This document shows, piece after piece, positions 7,226 to 18,824 of a DNA stretch of 64,000 nucleotides. Numbering within the stretch: position 1 is the stretch's first letter; each line of letters opens with the position of its first letter. This DNA comes from Tabrizicola oligotrophica (GTDB lineage Bacteria; Pseudomonadota; Alphaproteobacteria; Rhodobacterales; Rhodobacteraceae), in assembly GCF_011008935.1 (NCBI RefSeq), contig NZ_JAAIVJ010000001.1:496001-560000 (forward strand), given 5' to 3'. Made by a program: the position numbers and the translations under genes. The notes under the pieces are model-generated. The model was not told the DNA's origin. It saw only the letters and a program-made list of their open reading frames with translations, and made no database searches.

Positions 7226-8749
7226 CTAAAGGACGAAATCTGCTGCAGTCAGCGTCAGGCTGCCGGTCAGGTTGATCCGCATGTCGGCGCTGCCGTTGCC
7301 ATCGACATCGACAAGCACCGTGGTCTGGCTGGCCCCCGTCGTCACCCTGAGGCTGGCCGTGCCGCCCCCGACAAAGGCCGCGGCGCCCTGAAACACCAGC
7401 GGCGCGGCCGCAAGCGCAGCGAGGTTGATCAGGTCCACCCCGCTGACGAAATCTCCAATCACGTCGGCCTGATTGGAGTTCGGACTTTCCATCGGCGCCT
7501 GGAACAGGAACACATCGAACCCCAACCCGCCAATGAGCCGATCCTTGCCCAGATCGCCAAGGAGCGTGTCGTCGCCCGCCCCGCCCGCAAGCGTGTCGGC
7601 CCCGCTGCCCCCCGAAAGTGAATCGTCGCCAAGCTGGCCGCTGACACTGTCATTGCCCGCGTCGCCGGACAGGCTGTCGTCTCCGGCATTGCCGCTTACC
7701 CGGTCGTCGCCGTCGCCGCCCTGCGCGCTGTCATCGCCCGAGCCGCCCCAGATCGTATCGGCATCAAGACCGCCGGCCAGCACGTCATTGTCAGCGCCGC
7801 CGTCGATGAAATCGAGCCCGATGTCGCCCGACAACGAATCGATCCCGCCGTGGCCGACAAGAATATCGCCGCTGTCTCCGCCGAAGAGTTCGTCACCCTG
7901 GGCCCCGCCGACCAGACGGTCAGCGCCGATCTCGCCATAGACAGCGCCAGTCACAAGCCCGGCTTCCCCGGAGCGCAACTCGTCATCGCCGGCGCCCAGC
8001 ATGACCGTGCCATTGATGAGACCGTGGTTGCGCAGAAACGAGTTGGCACTGCTGCTCAGGGTGACATCCCCATTGATGACCCCAAAGTTCTCGACCCGGT
8101 CCGAGAGGCTCGCCTCGGAGTAGATCGCCAGCACCGGAGCCAGAATCTCGCCGTAGTTCCGCAAGGCGAATGTCGCGCTGCCACTACCGAACCAGACCGC
8201 GGCCGAGGTGGTTTCGGGCGCAAGGCCGTGGGACCGGATCGTGCCGGTGTTCACGACATCGGCCGTGGTGACGTGATACAAGGCCAGAGCCGCTTCGTAA
8301 AACTCGCCCTTCGCCAAAGTCTCGATCGTGCCGGAATTGGCCACGCTCACGGTCTCCGCATCGAACAGGAAGACCGCGCCACAGTTGTAGCCCGTAATGG
8401 TGCCGGCATTGCTTAGGGTGATCCGGTTGCCGTCAAAGACGGAGGCGTCCGTGTTCGAGCCAAGGTAGACGGCGTAGTCATTCAAGGCCGCGACGGCCCC
8501 GGTCTCGCCGATCGCCACTTCATAGCTGAAGCCGGTCGTGACCGTGGCATCGAGCCGCAGGCCGTAGTAAGTCCCATAGACCGTTCCGTCCACCTGAACG
8601 GCCATGGCGGCATGGTTGATAAAGATCCCCCGATCTGAGGCGATCACATCGATATCGGTGTCGATGATGACAATGTCGCCGCTTGTAACATTCAAATCCG
8701 TAATGCCATCGGATACGCCGGTAATGTCAGTGGTCGGAAAATACGGCAT
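7226..8749 (-). CDS. RTX calcium-binding protein with N-terminal beta-helix repeats
   Basis: The 507-residue protein has three parts. Residues 100-250 carry repeated N-x-G-x-I units (SNAGTITG, ANSGTIET, VNTGTIRS, LRNYGEIL, VENFGVIN, LRNHGLIN), as in right-handed beta-helix adhesins. Residues 255-411 contain about a dozen GGxGxDxLxG nonapeptides that bind calcium. The last 95 residues (from DVIGDFVSGVDLINL) resemble the serralysin-type C-terminal domain. There is no N-terminal signal peptide, so type I secretion is expected, but no transporter genes are nearby. The ATG has GGGAG at a 6-nt spacing. No catalytic motif is visible, so a surface or matrix role is more likely than a protease. Confidence 0.85.
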   Translation of the reverse strand: MPYFPTTDITGVSDGITDLNVTSGDIVIIDTDIDVIASDRGIFINHAAMAVQVDGTVYGTYYGLRLDATVTTGFSYEVAIGETGAVAALNDYAVYLGSNTDASVFDGNRITLSNAGTITGYNCGAVFLFDAETVSVANSGTIETLAKGEFYEAALALYHVTTADVVNTGTIRSHGLAPETTSAAVWFGSGSATFALRNYGEILAPVLAIYSEASLSDRVENFGVINGDVTLSSSANSFLRNHGLINGTVMLGAGDDELRSGEAGLVTGAVYGEIGADRLVGGAQGDELFGGDSGDILVGHGGIDSLSGDIGLDFIDGGADNDVLAGGLDADTIWGGSGDDSAQGGDGDDRVSGNAGDDSLSGDAGNDSVSGQLGDDSLSGGSGADTLAGGAGDDTLLGDLGKDRLIGGLGFDVFLFQAPMESPNSNQADVIGDFVSGVDLINLAALAAAPLVFQGAAAFVGGGTASLRVTTGASQTTVLVDVDGNGSADMRINLTGSLTLTAADFVL

Positions 8750-9068
8750 GGCTCACTCCCGCTTTGCCAAGGTTGCACCCCTGCCCCATACTCGACGTGA
8801 AGCCCCTGCCGTGGCTCTGGGGCAGCGGAGGCCGATGGCAGGGAGGAAAGTCATGCTGCCGCATCGCCCGACTGGCTGCGGCGGGCCAAAGGGCAGGCTG
8901 AATGGTCCACGAAAGGCCAGTCCTCGCCCGATGCGGACAGGGCCGCGACGGGTTGTCGAGAGGCAAACGCAGACCCGGCAAGCCATGGCGCAGACCCGAG
9001 AGGCAGATGATGAACAGGCTGTAGGCAGCAGCGGCACCAGTCATGATCGGCGCCGGCCGGGAGTCAAG
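8750..9068. other. Intergenic region between RTX gene and pgi
   Basis: About 320 bp separate the pgi terminator from the RTX start. A 105-codon minus-strand frame (8727-9044) fills much of it and begins with a hydrophobic stretch, but it overlaps the RTX start and its remainder looks like non-coding composition. The RTX promoter must be here; I cannot place it with confidence. Confidence 0.4.
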
Positions 9069-9090
9069 AAAAATGCACCGGCCTGGCCGG
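9069..9090 (-). terminator. Terminator of the zwf-pgl-pgi operon
   Basis: On the minus strand a short CCGGC/GCCGG stem with a 3-nt loop is followed by TGCA and TTTTT, starting within 10 bp of the pgi stop codon. Confidence 0.65.
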
Positions 9091-9095
9091 CGGCC

Positions 9096-10700
9096 TTACC
9101 CCCGCAGGAAGGCCACCAGCGCCGCGGTGGAGCCGTCCTTGCCGGCGGTGCCGGTCTTGCCCTCCAGCACCGGTTGCAGCGCCAGCGCCAGTTCCTTGCC
9201 CAGTTCCACCCCCCATTGGTCATAGGAGTTCAGCCCAAGGATCACGCCCTCGACAAAGACCCGGTGTTCATAAAGCGCGATGATCTGGCCCAGCGTGAAG
9301 GGTGTCAGTTGCGCATAGGCCAGCGTCGTCGAGGGGCGGTTGCCGGGAAAGACCCGGTGGCGGGCCTGCCGCTCCAGCTCGGCCCCGGTCGCGCCCTTTT
9401 TCGCCATGATCGCGCGGGCCTCGTCAAGGCTGCGGCCGCGCATCAGGGCCTCGGATTGCGCCAGGCAATTCGACACCAGAAGCAGGTGCTGATGGGCAAG
9501 ACCGGGCTCATGGCCTTGTTTGGCCACGAGGAACTCACACGGCACGATGCGGGTGCCCTGATGGATCAGCTGGTAAAAGGCGTGCTGGCCATTGGTGCCC
9601 GGTTCGCCCCAGACCACCGGGCCGGAATGGGTGGGCAGGTCGTTGCCGTCCACCGCCACGCGCTTGCCGTTGCTCTCCATCTCAAGCTGTTGCAGATAGG
9701 CCGGCAGCCGCGACAGGCGCTGGTCATAGGGCAGGACGGCGCGCGTGGCGTGGCCGCAGATCTGGTTGTGCCAGATGCCGACAAGGGCCAGCAGCACCGG
9801 CAGGTTCCGGCCGAAATCGGCGGTCAGGAAATGGCGGTCCATCGCCCGGCCGCCGGCGAGAAACTCATCGAACGCCTCGGGGCCAATGGCGATCATCAAG
9901 GACAGGCCAATCGGCCCCCACATCGAATAGCGCCCGCCGACCCAATCCTCAAACCCGAAAACTCGGTCCGGATCAATGCCATAGGCGGCAGTCTTGTCGG
10001 CCGCGGTCGAGACGGCGGCAAACTGGGCGCCGGGGTTCGCCACCTTGCCGGCCATCCAGGCCTTCGCGGTGTCGGCATTGGTCATCGTTTCGATGGTGGT
10101 GAAAGTCTTGGAGGCAACGATCACCAGCGTGGTTTCCGGATCCAGCCCCTTCAGCGTGTCGGCGACATGCGCGCCATCGACGTTCGAAACATAATGCAGC
10201 CGCGGCCCGTCGTGAAACGGCGCCAGCGCCAGCGTCGCCATGGCCGGGCCAAGGTCCGACCCGCCGATGCCGATGTTCACCACATCGGTGATCGGCCCGC
10301 CCTGCCCCGTGACGCGGCCCTGCCGCACGTCCTCGGCAAAGGCCGCCATGCGGGCGCGGGTGGCGCGGATTTCGGGCAGCACGTCGGCGCCGTCAACCCG
10401 GATCTCCTCGCCCTCGCCCGCGCGAAGCGCCACATGCAGCACCGCGCGGCCCTCGGTGTCGTTGATCTTGTCGCCGGCAAACATCGCGGCGCGCTTTTCC
10501 GCCACGCCCGACACCCGTGCCAGATCCAGCAGCAGCGCCAAGGCCCGGTCGTCGAGGCCAGTCTTGGAATAGTCGAACAGCATGCCGTCCGCACGGGCCG
10601 AAAACCGCGTCGCGCGGTCGGGGTCGGCGGCGAAAAGGTCAAGAATGCGGGGCGCGCCCGCGGCGTGATGGTCTTGCAGACCCTGCCATTTGTTGTCCAA
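9096..10700 (-). CDS. pgi: Glucose-6-phosphate isomerase
   Basis: The 534-residue cytosolic enzyme interconverts glucose-6-phosphate and fructose-6-phosphate. Family signatures are visible: [14 protein letters not shown], the SIS-type sugar phosphate block [16 protein letters not shown], the [18 protein letters not shown] motif and the C-terminal GVELGK. The start appears to be TTG at 10700, three bases after the pgl stop, with GGAG overlapping the end of pgl at a 6-nt spacing; no ATG occurs for another 38 codons. It is last in the zwf-pgl-pgi operon, where it recycles fructose-6-phosphate into the Entner-Doudoroff route. A decayed partial copy lies about 1.9 kb away. Confidence 0.97.
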   Translation of the reverse strand: MDNKWQGLQDHHAAGAPRILDLFAADPDRATRFSARADGMLFDYSKTGLDDRALALLLDLARVSGVAEKRAAMFAGDKINDTEGRAVLHVALRAGEGEEIRVDGADVLPEIRATRARMAAFAEDVRQGRVTGQGGPITDVVNIGIGGSDLGPAMATLALAPFHDGPRLHYVSNVDGAHVADTLKGLDPETTLVIVASKTFTTIETMTNADTAKAWMAGKVANPGAQFAAVSTAADKTAAYGIDPDRVFGFEDWVGGRYSMWGPIGLSLMIAIGPEAFDEFLAGGRAMDRHFLTADFGRNLPVLLALVGIWHNQICGHATRAVLPYDQRLSRLPAYLQQLEMESNGKRVAVDGNDLPTHSGPVVWGEPGTNGQHAFYQLIHQGTRIVPCEFLVAKQGHEPGLAHQHLLLVSNCLAQSEALMRGRSLDEARAIMAKKGATGAELERQARHRVFPGNRPSTTLAYAQLTPFTLGQIIALYEHRVFVEGVILGLNSYDQWGVELGKELALALQPVLEGKTGTAGKDGSTAALVAFLRG

Positions 10701-10703
10701 GGC

Positions 10704-11375
10704 TTACTCCGCCCAATGCACGGTTGCGTTGTCGAGAACGGCCCGGATCGGGGCCTGTTCGGCGGACAGGTGGCGGGCGCGTTCCAGCGCTGCCCGTTTC
10801 TCTGCCCCGGTGATGAGAATATGGATGTTCATCGCATCGCACAGCACGCGGGCGGTCAGGGTGATGCGCGGCTCGCCCGCCGCCTCGGCCCTGAGCGCCA
10901 TCAGGACCGGCGCATCGGGGGCCAGCGCCTGCGCCAGCCGGTCGGCACCGGGAAACAGGCTGGCGGTGTGCATGTCCGCCCCCATGCCCAGGAGCAGGAC
11001 CGAAATCGGCAGATGCGGCCGGATGCCGTCCGACAGCGCCTCCAGCATCTCTTCGGGCGCCTCTGCCGGGGCATAGAGCGGCACCAGATGCGCCCGGTGC
11101 GCCGGGCCGCGCAGCAGCCTTTCGCGCAACAGCCGGGTGTTCGACCGCGGGCTATCCTCGGACACCCAGCGCTCGTCATTCAGAAAGACGGCGATCTGGT
11201 CCCAGGGCAATTCGGTGCCCGAGAGCGTGTCGAACACCGGCCCCGGCGTCGTACCACCGGGCACGGAGAACGAGGCCCGCCCATGTTGGCGCACCGCATC
11301 GGCCAGTTGGGCCGCGATGTCATTGGCAAGCGACAGGAACAGAAGCTCGCGGTCAGGGTATTCGATCAGCTTCAT
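10704..11375 (-). CDS. pgl: 6-phosphogluconolactonase
   Basis: The 223-residue DevB-type lactonase hydrolyses 6-phosphogluconolactone to 6-phosphogluconate. The glucosamine-isomerase-like fold is indicated by FSVPGGTTPGPVFDTL near the N-terminus, the FLNDERWV block and LLLGMGADMHTASLFPG in the middle; the last normally reads GxGxDGHTASLFP, so the usual Gly before His is replaced by Met here. It lies 15 bp downstream of zwf and 3 bp upstream of pgi. Length is normal for the family. Confidence 0.95.
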   Translation of the reverse strand: MKLIEYPDRELLFLSLANDIAAQLADAVRQHGRASFSVPGGTTPGPVFDTLSGTELPWDQIAVFLNDERWVSEDSPRSNTRLLRERLLRGPAHRAHLVPLYAPAEAPEEMLEALSDGIRPHLPISVLLLGMGADMHTASLFPGADRLAQALAPDAPVLMALRAEAAGEPRITLTARVLCDAMNIHILITGAEKRAALERARHLSAEQAPIRAVLDNATVHWAE

Positions 11376-11390
11376 GCCAGCCTCCCCCTT

Positions 11391-12848
11391 CTATTCGCGG
11401 ATATCCCGCCAGCGCCGCCCGTCGCGGTGCATCAGCATCAGGGCATCTTCCGGCCCCGACGATCCGGCATCGTAAAGCTGCGGCCGGTCGCCGCGGGTCT
11501 CCCAGCCCTGAATGATCGGATCGGCCCAGGCCCAGGCAGCCTCGACCTCGTCGCCGCGCATGAACAGGGTCTGGTTGCCGCGGATCACGTCCATGATGAG
11601 CCGCTCATAGGCGTCCGGCACGTCATCAAGATCGGCGCCCACGGTTTCGGCAAAAGACATGTCCAGAGGCACCTGCATCAGGCGCATGCCGCCCGGACCG
11701 GGTTCCTTGATCATCACCATCAGGTTCATGCCTTCATTCGGCTGCAACCGGATCACCAGCACATTCTCGCGCCAACCGCGCTCGTCGTCAAAGATCGAAT
11801 GCGGCGGTTCCTTGAAGGTGATGGCAATTTCCGACGACCGGGCGCGCAGCTTCTTGCCGGTGCGCAGATAGAACGGCGTGCCCTTCCAGCGCCAGTTCGA
11901 GATATGCGCCTTCAGCGCGATATAGCTTTCGGTGCGGCTCTCGGGGTTTTCGGCATGGTCGGCATAGCTGTCGCCGGCCTTGCCATTGGCGCGATACTGG
12001 CCGCGCACGATGTCTTCGGGCGCGACCGGGTCCAGCGCCCGGATCACCTTCAGCTTTTCGTCCCGCACCGCATCGGGGTCGAAGTGATAGGGCGGTTCCA
12101 TGGCGATCAGGCACAGAAGCTGCATCAGGTGGTTCTGCACCATGTCCCGCATCGCGCCCGACTTGTCGTAATAGGCGCCACGCCCCGAGACATCGACAGT
12201 CTCGGCCACGGTGATCTGCACATGGTCGATGTATTCGGCCTTCCACAAGGGCTCGAACAGGATGTTGGCAAAGCGCACCGCCATCAGGTTCTGCACGGTT
12301 TCCTTGCCGAGATAATGGTCGATCCGGTAGATCTGGTGTTCGTCGAAATGTTGCGCCAGCACGGCGTTCAGCGCCCGGGCGGTTTCCAGATCGCGGCCGA
12401 AGGGCTTTTCGACCACGATGCGCGACTGCGCGTCGGCGATGGCATGGGCGTGCAGCCGTTCGGCCAGATCGCCGAAGAGCGCCGGCGCGACCGAGAAGTA
12501 GAAGGCCCGCACGACATCGGCCCGCATCAGGGCCTTCAGCTGCGGCCAGCCGCCCTCGCCTTTGGCGTCGATGGCCACATAGCGGATATGCTTGAGGAAT
12601 TCGGCAAGGCTCGCCTCGTCGCGGCGGGCGGCTGGGGTGAATTCCTCCACCGCCTCGCGGACGAAGGCGCGAAAGCTTTCCTCCGTCAGATCGGCGCGGG
12701 CGGCACCGATGATCCGTCCGGCATCGGTCATCTGGCCGGCCTGAAAGCGCCGGTAGAGCCCCGGCAGGATCTTGCGGCGGGCGAGATCGCCGGTTCCGCC
12801 GAAGATCACCAGATCGAAGGGGTCAACGGGTATGACGCGAGGGGCCAT
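11391..12848 (-). CDS. zwf: Glucose-6-phosphate 1-dehydrogenase
   Basis: The 485-residue enzyme oxidises glucose-6-phosphate to 6-phosphogluconolactone with NAD(P)+. The nucleotide-binding loop is FGGTGDLARRKILPGLY (residues 16-32) and the substrate-binding active site is YRIDHYLGKE (about residue 175), with the IVVEKPFG block before it. It is the first gene of a zwf-pgl-pgi operon. A perfect 12-bp LacI-type palindrome lies 32 bp upstream of the start codon, so repression by a sugar-responsive LacI regulator is likely; no such regulator gene is present in the window. Confidence 0.97.
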   Translation of the reverse strand: MAPRVIPVDPFDLVIFGGTGDLARRKILPGLYRRFQAGQMTDAGRIIGAARADLTEESFRAFVREAVEEFTPAARRDEASLAEFLKHIRYVAIDAKGEGGWPQLKALMRADVVRAFYFSVAPALFGDLAERLHAHAIADAQSRIVVEKPFGRDLETARALNAVLAQHFDEHQIYRIDHYLGKETVQNLMAVRFANILFEPLWKAEYIDHVQITVAETVDVSGRGAYYDKSGAMRDMVQNHLMQLLCLIAMEPPYHFDPDAVRDEKLKVIRALDPVAPEDIVRGQYRANGKAGDSYADHAENPESRTESYIALKAHISNWRWKGTPFYLRTGKKLRARSSEIAITFKEPPHSIFDDERGWRENVLVIRLQPNEGMNLMVMIKEPGPGGMRLMQVPLDMSFAETVGADLDDVPDAYERLIMDVIRGNQTLFMRGDEVEAAWAWADPIIQGWETRGDRPQLYDAGSSGPEDALMLMHRDGRRWRDIRE

Positions 12849-12880
12849 GGCGGTGTCCTGCCTGTTGTTGCCTGAGATAT

Positions 12881-12892
12881 GTTAGCGCTAAC
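12881..12892. promoter_or_regulatory. LacI-type operator upstream of zwf
   Basis: GTTAGCGCTAAC is a perfect 12-bp palindrome with the central CG typical of LacI-family operators. It lies 32 bp upstream of the zwf ATG. A near copy lies at 34508-34519 next to the start of glgP. Confidence 0.75.
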
Positions 12893-12971
12893 GGCGACCT
12901 TTTACCCCCGTAATCCCGCAATGTCTAGCATTGCTTGCCGCCATCTCAAATGCCGCGCGCGCCTGACGCGA

Positions 12972-13661
12972 TCAGACCTCGTCCACCGCCACCCAGCGCA
13001 GGCGGCGGATGCCGGGCTCGGCACCCAGCCGCGCAATGGCCTGCTCCATCGCGGCATCCGTCACCCCCTCGCCCTGCACCACCGCGCCAAGCGTCACCTC
13101 GCCCTCGCCCATGGTGGCGGAAAGCTCTGACAGGTGCAGCCCGTGCAGGGGCAGATGCCGCAGCAGCAGCGCCCGCATGGCCGCCTCCTCGGCGGCGGCG
13201 CAGGTCAGGTCGACGCGAAAGGCGCGGCCGATCTGCACCCCGGCTTTGGTGTGCTTTTTCAGGAACTTGACCAGCGGGCGCAGGCCAAGGTTCACGAAGA
13301 CCACGCCGGCCGTGAGCAAGAGCGCATATTCCCAGGCCCCGATCCCCGCCACCAGCCCCACCGCCGCCGCGCACCACAGCGTCGCGGCGGTGTTCAGCCC
13401 GTGGACGTTGAAGCCATCGCGAAAGATGATGCCAGCGCCGAGAAAGCCGATGCCCGACACCACCTGCGCGGCAACCCGGGTCGGCGAGACCTCGTTCGGC
13501 ACCAGTTGCGAAAAGATCACGAAGGCCGCGGCGCCAAGGGCGACAAGGGCATTGGTCCGCAGACCCGCCATGCGCTGGCGCACCTGCCGCTCGGAGCCGA
13601 TCACCGCCCCGCAAGACAGCGCGATGCCAAGGTTCAGGGCCGCCATTTCGATCGGGACCAT
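12972..13661 (-). CDS. MgtC/SapB family membrane protein
   Basis: The 229-residue protein has an N-terminal membrane domain (four to five helices) with the MgtC signature GAVIGSERQVRQRMAGLRTNALVALGAA and GIGFLGAGIIF, followed by a soluble C-terminal ACT-like domain (from about residue 145). MgtC proteins modulate ATP synthase or magnesium/phosphate homeostasis in some bacteria; other SapB members have no known role. The ATG at 13661 has AGGAGG at a 6-nt spacing, and the in-frame sequence further upstream is non-coding. It follows the HNH gene on the same strand with a 130-bp gap. Confidence 0.88.
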   Translation of the reverse strand: MVPIEMAALNLGIALSCGAVIGSERQVRQRMAGLRTNALVALGAAAFVIFSQLVPNEVSPTRVAAQVVSGIGFLGAGIIFRDGFNVHGLNTAATLWCAAAVGLVAGIGAWEYALLLTAGVVFVNLGLRPLVKFLKKHTKAGVQIGRAFRVDLTCAAAEEAAMRALLLRHLPLHGLHLSELSATMGEGEVTLGAVVQGEGVTDAAMEQAIARLGAEPGIRRLRWVAVDEV

Positions 13662-13791
13662 GCGATGCCTCCTGTCAAAGCCCGCAAGGAAGCATGAGGG
13701 CGGCCGAAAGGAAAGCCCCTCTTCGTCGCGCATCGGCAAGGCGGGGACGAGACGCCGGAGGTGCCCGCAGGCAAACCGGGAAATCCCCGGC

Positions 13792-14376
13792 TCAGGCTTC
13801 CAGCTCGGCGTCCCAATAGAGGTAGTCCATCCAGCTTTCATGCAGGTGGTTCGGCGGGAAGCGCCGGCCGTGGCCCTGCATCTCTTCCGCCGTGGGCGCG
13901 CGCGGCGGGCGGCGCAGCGCCAGCCCGGATTGCCGCAGCGACCGCGAGCCCTTGCGCAGGTTGCAGGGGCTGCAGGCCGCCACGACGTTTTCCCACGAGG
14001 TGATGCCGCCCTTGGCCCGCGGCACTACATGGTCAAAGGTCAGATCGCCCTTCGAGCCGCAGTACTGGCAGCAGAACTCGTCCCTGAGAAAAAGATTAAA
14101 GCGCGTGAAGGCCACGCGCTTTTGGGGTTTGACGAAATCCTTCAGCACCACGACGGAAGGTATGCGGAACTCCTGCCTCTGGCTTCGCACCACATGGTCG
14201 TATTCGGCGACGATCTGCACCCGGTCCAGCACGGCGGCCTTGATCGCCTCCTGCCAGGGCCAGAGCGACAGGGGATAATAGGACAGCGGGCGATAATCGG
14301 CATTCAGCACCAGCGCCGGAAAGTGCTTCAGCGCCGCCGGGTCGCGCACGAACTGGGTTCTGAAATTGCCGTCCAT
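13792..14376 (-). CDS. HNH endonuclease
   Basis: The 194-residue protein has a central HNH/treble-clef domain (about residues 100-145): CCQYCGSKGDLTFDHVVPRAKGG, then WENVVAACSPCNLRKGSR. The two CxxC-type pairs bind zinc, and DHV supplies the catalytic histidine. The N-terminal part (ALVLNADYRPLSYYPLSLWPWQEAI) is typical of chromosomal HNH proteins found across alphaproteobacteria, which are probably housekeeping nucleases rather than parts of a restriction system. No methylase or other defence gene is adjacent. Confidence 0.9.
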   Translation of the reverse strand: MDGNFRTQFVRDPAALKHFPALVLNADYRPLSYYPLSLWPWQEAIKAAVLDRVQIVAEYDHVVRSQRQEFRIPSVVVLKDFVKPQKRVAFTRFNLFLRDEFCCQYCGSKGDLTFDHVVPRAKGGITSWENVVAACSPCNLRKGSRSLRQSGLALRRPPRAPTAEEMQGHGRRFPPNHLHESWMDYLYWDAELEA

Positions 14377-14495
14377 ATTCCGAGGTGTCCCCGTCTTATC
14401 GGCATTCCTGCCTAGAACTATATCTTGGGTTTGTTTGAAGGCAAGGCCCAGATATGCGGCATGTTGCCGGGACTGCGTGACGCGCGCATGACAAA

Positions 14496-14516
14496 GGCCC
14501 CGGATTGCCCGGGGCC
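14496..14516 (-). terminator. Terminator of the molybdenum hydroxylase operon
   Basis: An 8-bp stem GGCCCCGG/CCGGGGCC with a 5-nt loop is followed on the minus strand by TTTGTCAT, 20 bp after the stop codon of the FAD subunit gene. Confidence 0.75.
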
Positions 14517-14536
14517 CTGGCCAGAATTTCAGCCTC

Positions 14537-15325
14537 TCAGCCTGCGGCGCTGACGGCGCGGCCGGTCAGCACCTTGACCAGATTGGCGCGATAGGCCGCC
14601 GTGCCGTGCAGGTCGGTGATCATGTCGCTGTCATCCACGCCCAACCCTTGCAGCGCGTCGGCGGTGAAGGATTTCGCCAGCGCGGCCTCTGCCTCGGCCC
14701 AGCGGAACACACCGTTGTTCGACGCTCCCGTCACCGCAACCCGCACGCCGCCGGCGAATTTCGCCACGAACACCCCGGTCAGGGCAAAGCGGCTGGCGGG
14801 CTGGTTGAACTTCACATAGGCCGCCTTTTCAGGGATCGGGAAGGCGACGGAAGTGACGAACTCGCCCTCCTCCAGCGCGGTCGAGAACATGCCCTGAAAG
14901 AAGTCGTCCGCCGCGATCCTGCGCTTCGATGTCACCACCGTCGCGCCCGAGGCCAGCACCGCCGCAGGATAGCAGGCCGAAGGATCGTTATTGGCGATCG
15001 AGCCGCCGATGGTGCCGCGGTTGCGCACCGCCGGGTCGCCGATGCCGCCCGCCAGAGCGGCAAGCGCCGGAAAGACCCGCGCCGCCTCGGCCGCCACCAC
15101 CGCATGCGGCGTCGCCGCCCCGACGGTCAGCGTACCGGCCGCCACCGACAGGCCCTTCATCTCGGCAATCCCGGTCAGCGACACCAGAACTGACGGCGCC
15201 GCCAGCCGCTGCTTCATGGTGGGCATCAGGGTCTGGCCGCCCGACAGCGCCTGCGCGCCCTCGCCGCCCAGCAGTCTTGCCGCCTCGACAATCGAGGAAG
15301 GCTTCACGAATTCGAAGTCAAACAT
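14537..15325 (-). CDS. FAD-binding medium subunit of a molybdenum hydroxylase (CoxM-like)
   Basis: The 262-residue protein is the FAD-binding subunit of a xanthine dehydrogenase/CO dehydrogenase-type enzyme. The pyrophosphate-binding motif ALSGGQTLMP (about 27-36) and the TIGGSIANNDPSACYPAA block (about 107-124) are both clear. It passes electrons from the iron-sulfur subunit to the acceptor. It is the last gene of the operon, 14 bp after the large subunit gene. The ATG at 15325 begins the conserved MFDFEFVKPSS start; the frame open upstream of it is antisense noise. Confidence 0.92.
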   Translation of the reverse strand: MFDFEFVKPSSIVEAARLLGGEGAQALSGGQTLMPTMKQRLAAPSVLVSLTGIAEMKGLSVAAGTLTVGAATPHAVVAAEAARVFPALAALAGGIGDPAVRNRGTIGGSIANNDPSACYPAAVLASGATVVTSKRRIAADDFFQGMFSTALEEGEFVTSVAFPIPEKAAYVKFNQPASRFALTGVFVAKFAGGVRVAVTGASNNGVFRWAEAEAALAKSFTADALQGLGVDDSDMITDLHGTAAYRANLVKVLTGRAVSAAG

Positions 15326-15339
15326 GGCTTGTCCCTCCC

Positions 15340-17715
<2,376 letters not shown>

Positions 17716-17726
17716 CTGATCCCCCC

Positions 17727-18203
17727 TCATTCCGCCGCGACCGGCTGGCCGGATGCGGTCAGAACGGCTTTGACAATGTTGTGATACCCGGTGCAGCGGC
17801 AGATGTTGCCTTCAAGATGGTGGCGCACCTCGGCCTCGGTCGGGTTCGGGTTGTCCGCCAGCAGGGCGGCCGACGACATCACCATGCCGGGCGTGCAGAA
17901 GCCGCATTGCAGCCCGTGATGGTCCTGAAACGCCTGTTGCAGCGTGCCCAGAGAGCCATCCGCATTGGCCATGCCCTCAATGGTTTTGACCGACGATCCC
18001 GCCACGTCCTGCGCAAAGACGGTGCAGCTTTTCACCGGCTTGCCGTCGACATGCACCACGCAGGCGCCGCATTGGCTGGTGTCGCAACCGACATGGGTGC
18101 CGGTCAGGCCAAGGCCTTCGCGCAGGAACTGCACCAGCAGCGTCCGGCCCTCGACCTCGCCCGAGACGGGTTTGCCGTTCACGGTCATACTGACTTGCGT
18201 CAT
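17727..18203 (-). CDS. 2Fe-2S small subunit of a molybdenum hydroxylase (CoxS-like)
   Basis: The 158-residue protein holds two [2Fe-2S] clusters. The plant-ferredoxin-like cluster uses [21 protein letters not shown] (about residues 40-60) and the second uses CGFC plus CRCTGY (about 98-135). It relays electrons from the molybdenum site to FAD. The ATG at 18203 has GGGAGGAAACCC upstream. The gene order S-L-M is the usual one for form II clusters. Confidence 0.94.
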   Translation of the reverse strand: MTQVSMTVNGKPVSGEVEGRTLLVQFLREGLGLTGTHVGCDTSQCGACVVHVDGKPVKSCTVFAQDVAGSSVKTIEGMANADGSLGTLQQAFQDHHGLQCGFCTPGMVMSSAALLADNPNPTEAEVRHHLEGNICRCTGYHNIVKAVLTASGQPVAAE

Positions 18204-18252
18204 GGGTTTCCTCCCTTGGAAATTCCTGGGTAGTCGTGGTGTCTGGTTGGGT

Positions 18253-18774
18253 TCAGGCGCCAAGCAGGCGCTTGAACCAGCCCTTCTTCGGGGCCTCGTC
18301 GGGGCTTGCAGCCGCCTCTTCGTCGGCCGCATCAGGGCCCTCCAAGGCGTCCTGGAACCGGGTGAAAAACTCGTCGGCCATCTTCTTGGCAAAGCCGTCG
18401 ATCAGCCGGCTGCCAAGCTGGGCGATCTTGCCACCGACTGCGGCCTCGACCTCATAGGCGAGTTCCGTGCCGCCCGGGACCGGCGCAAGGCGCACCTTGG
18501 CGCCGCCCTTGGCAAAGCCCGCCGCCCCGCCCTTGCCTTCGCCCGTGATGGTCACGGCGCGGCCCGGCTCGATGCCCGACAGCTTGACAACCCCAGTGAA
18601 GGTGGCGCTCACCGGGCCGATCTTCTGTTTGACGGTGGCCTCGAAACCGTCTTCCACGCTGCCGGACATCGCTTCGCAACCCGGCACGCACAGCTTCAGG
18701 ACTTCAGGGTTCAGGATGGCCGCCCAGACGGTTTCCGGGCTGGCCTTGATGGTTTTCACATCGGACAGTTGCAT
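18253..18774 (-). CDS. CoxG/SRPBCC family protein
   Basis: The 173-residue protein belongs to the CO dehydrogenase subunit G group with a START-like (SRPBCC) fold: [33 protein letters not shown] at the N-terminus and a helix with [13 protein letters not shown]. CoxG is reported to tether such enzymes to the membrane or to bind hydrophobic ligands. A basic C-terminus ([11 protein letters not shown]) could contact membrane. It is the first gene of the operon, with GGAG upstream of the ATG at 18774, and there are no coxD, coxE or coxF genes nearby. Confidence 0.85.
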   Translation of the reverse strand: MQLSDVKTIKASPETVWAAILNPEVLKLCVPGCEAMSGSVEDGFEATVKQKIGPVSATFTGVVKLSGIEPGRAVTITGEGKGGAAGFAKGGAKVRLAPVPGGTELAYEVEAAVGGKIAQLGSRLIDGFAKKMADEFFTRFQDALEGPDAADEEAAASPDEAPKKGWFKRLLGA

Positions 18775-18824
18775 TGGCTGGCTCCTCACTCCGGGACCAG
18801 ACTAGGGCGTGCCCAAATGCCGCG

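Noticed and set aside
8727-9044. A 105-codon minus-strand frame with a hydrophobic start between pgi and the RTX gene
   Set aside because: It overlaps the RTX start codon, lacks a convincing ribosome binding site and has no motif. It may be part of the leader or decayed DNA.
8604-12875. A 1,423-codon open frame on the plus strand
   Set aside because: It runs antisense through the whole zwf-pgl-pgi operon and the RTX gene start. Its sequence has no recognisable domain and its composition is typical of an open antisense frame in GC-rich DNA.
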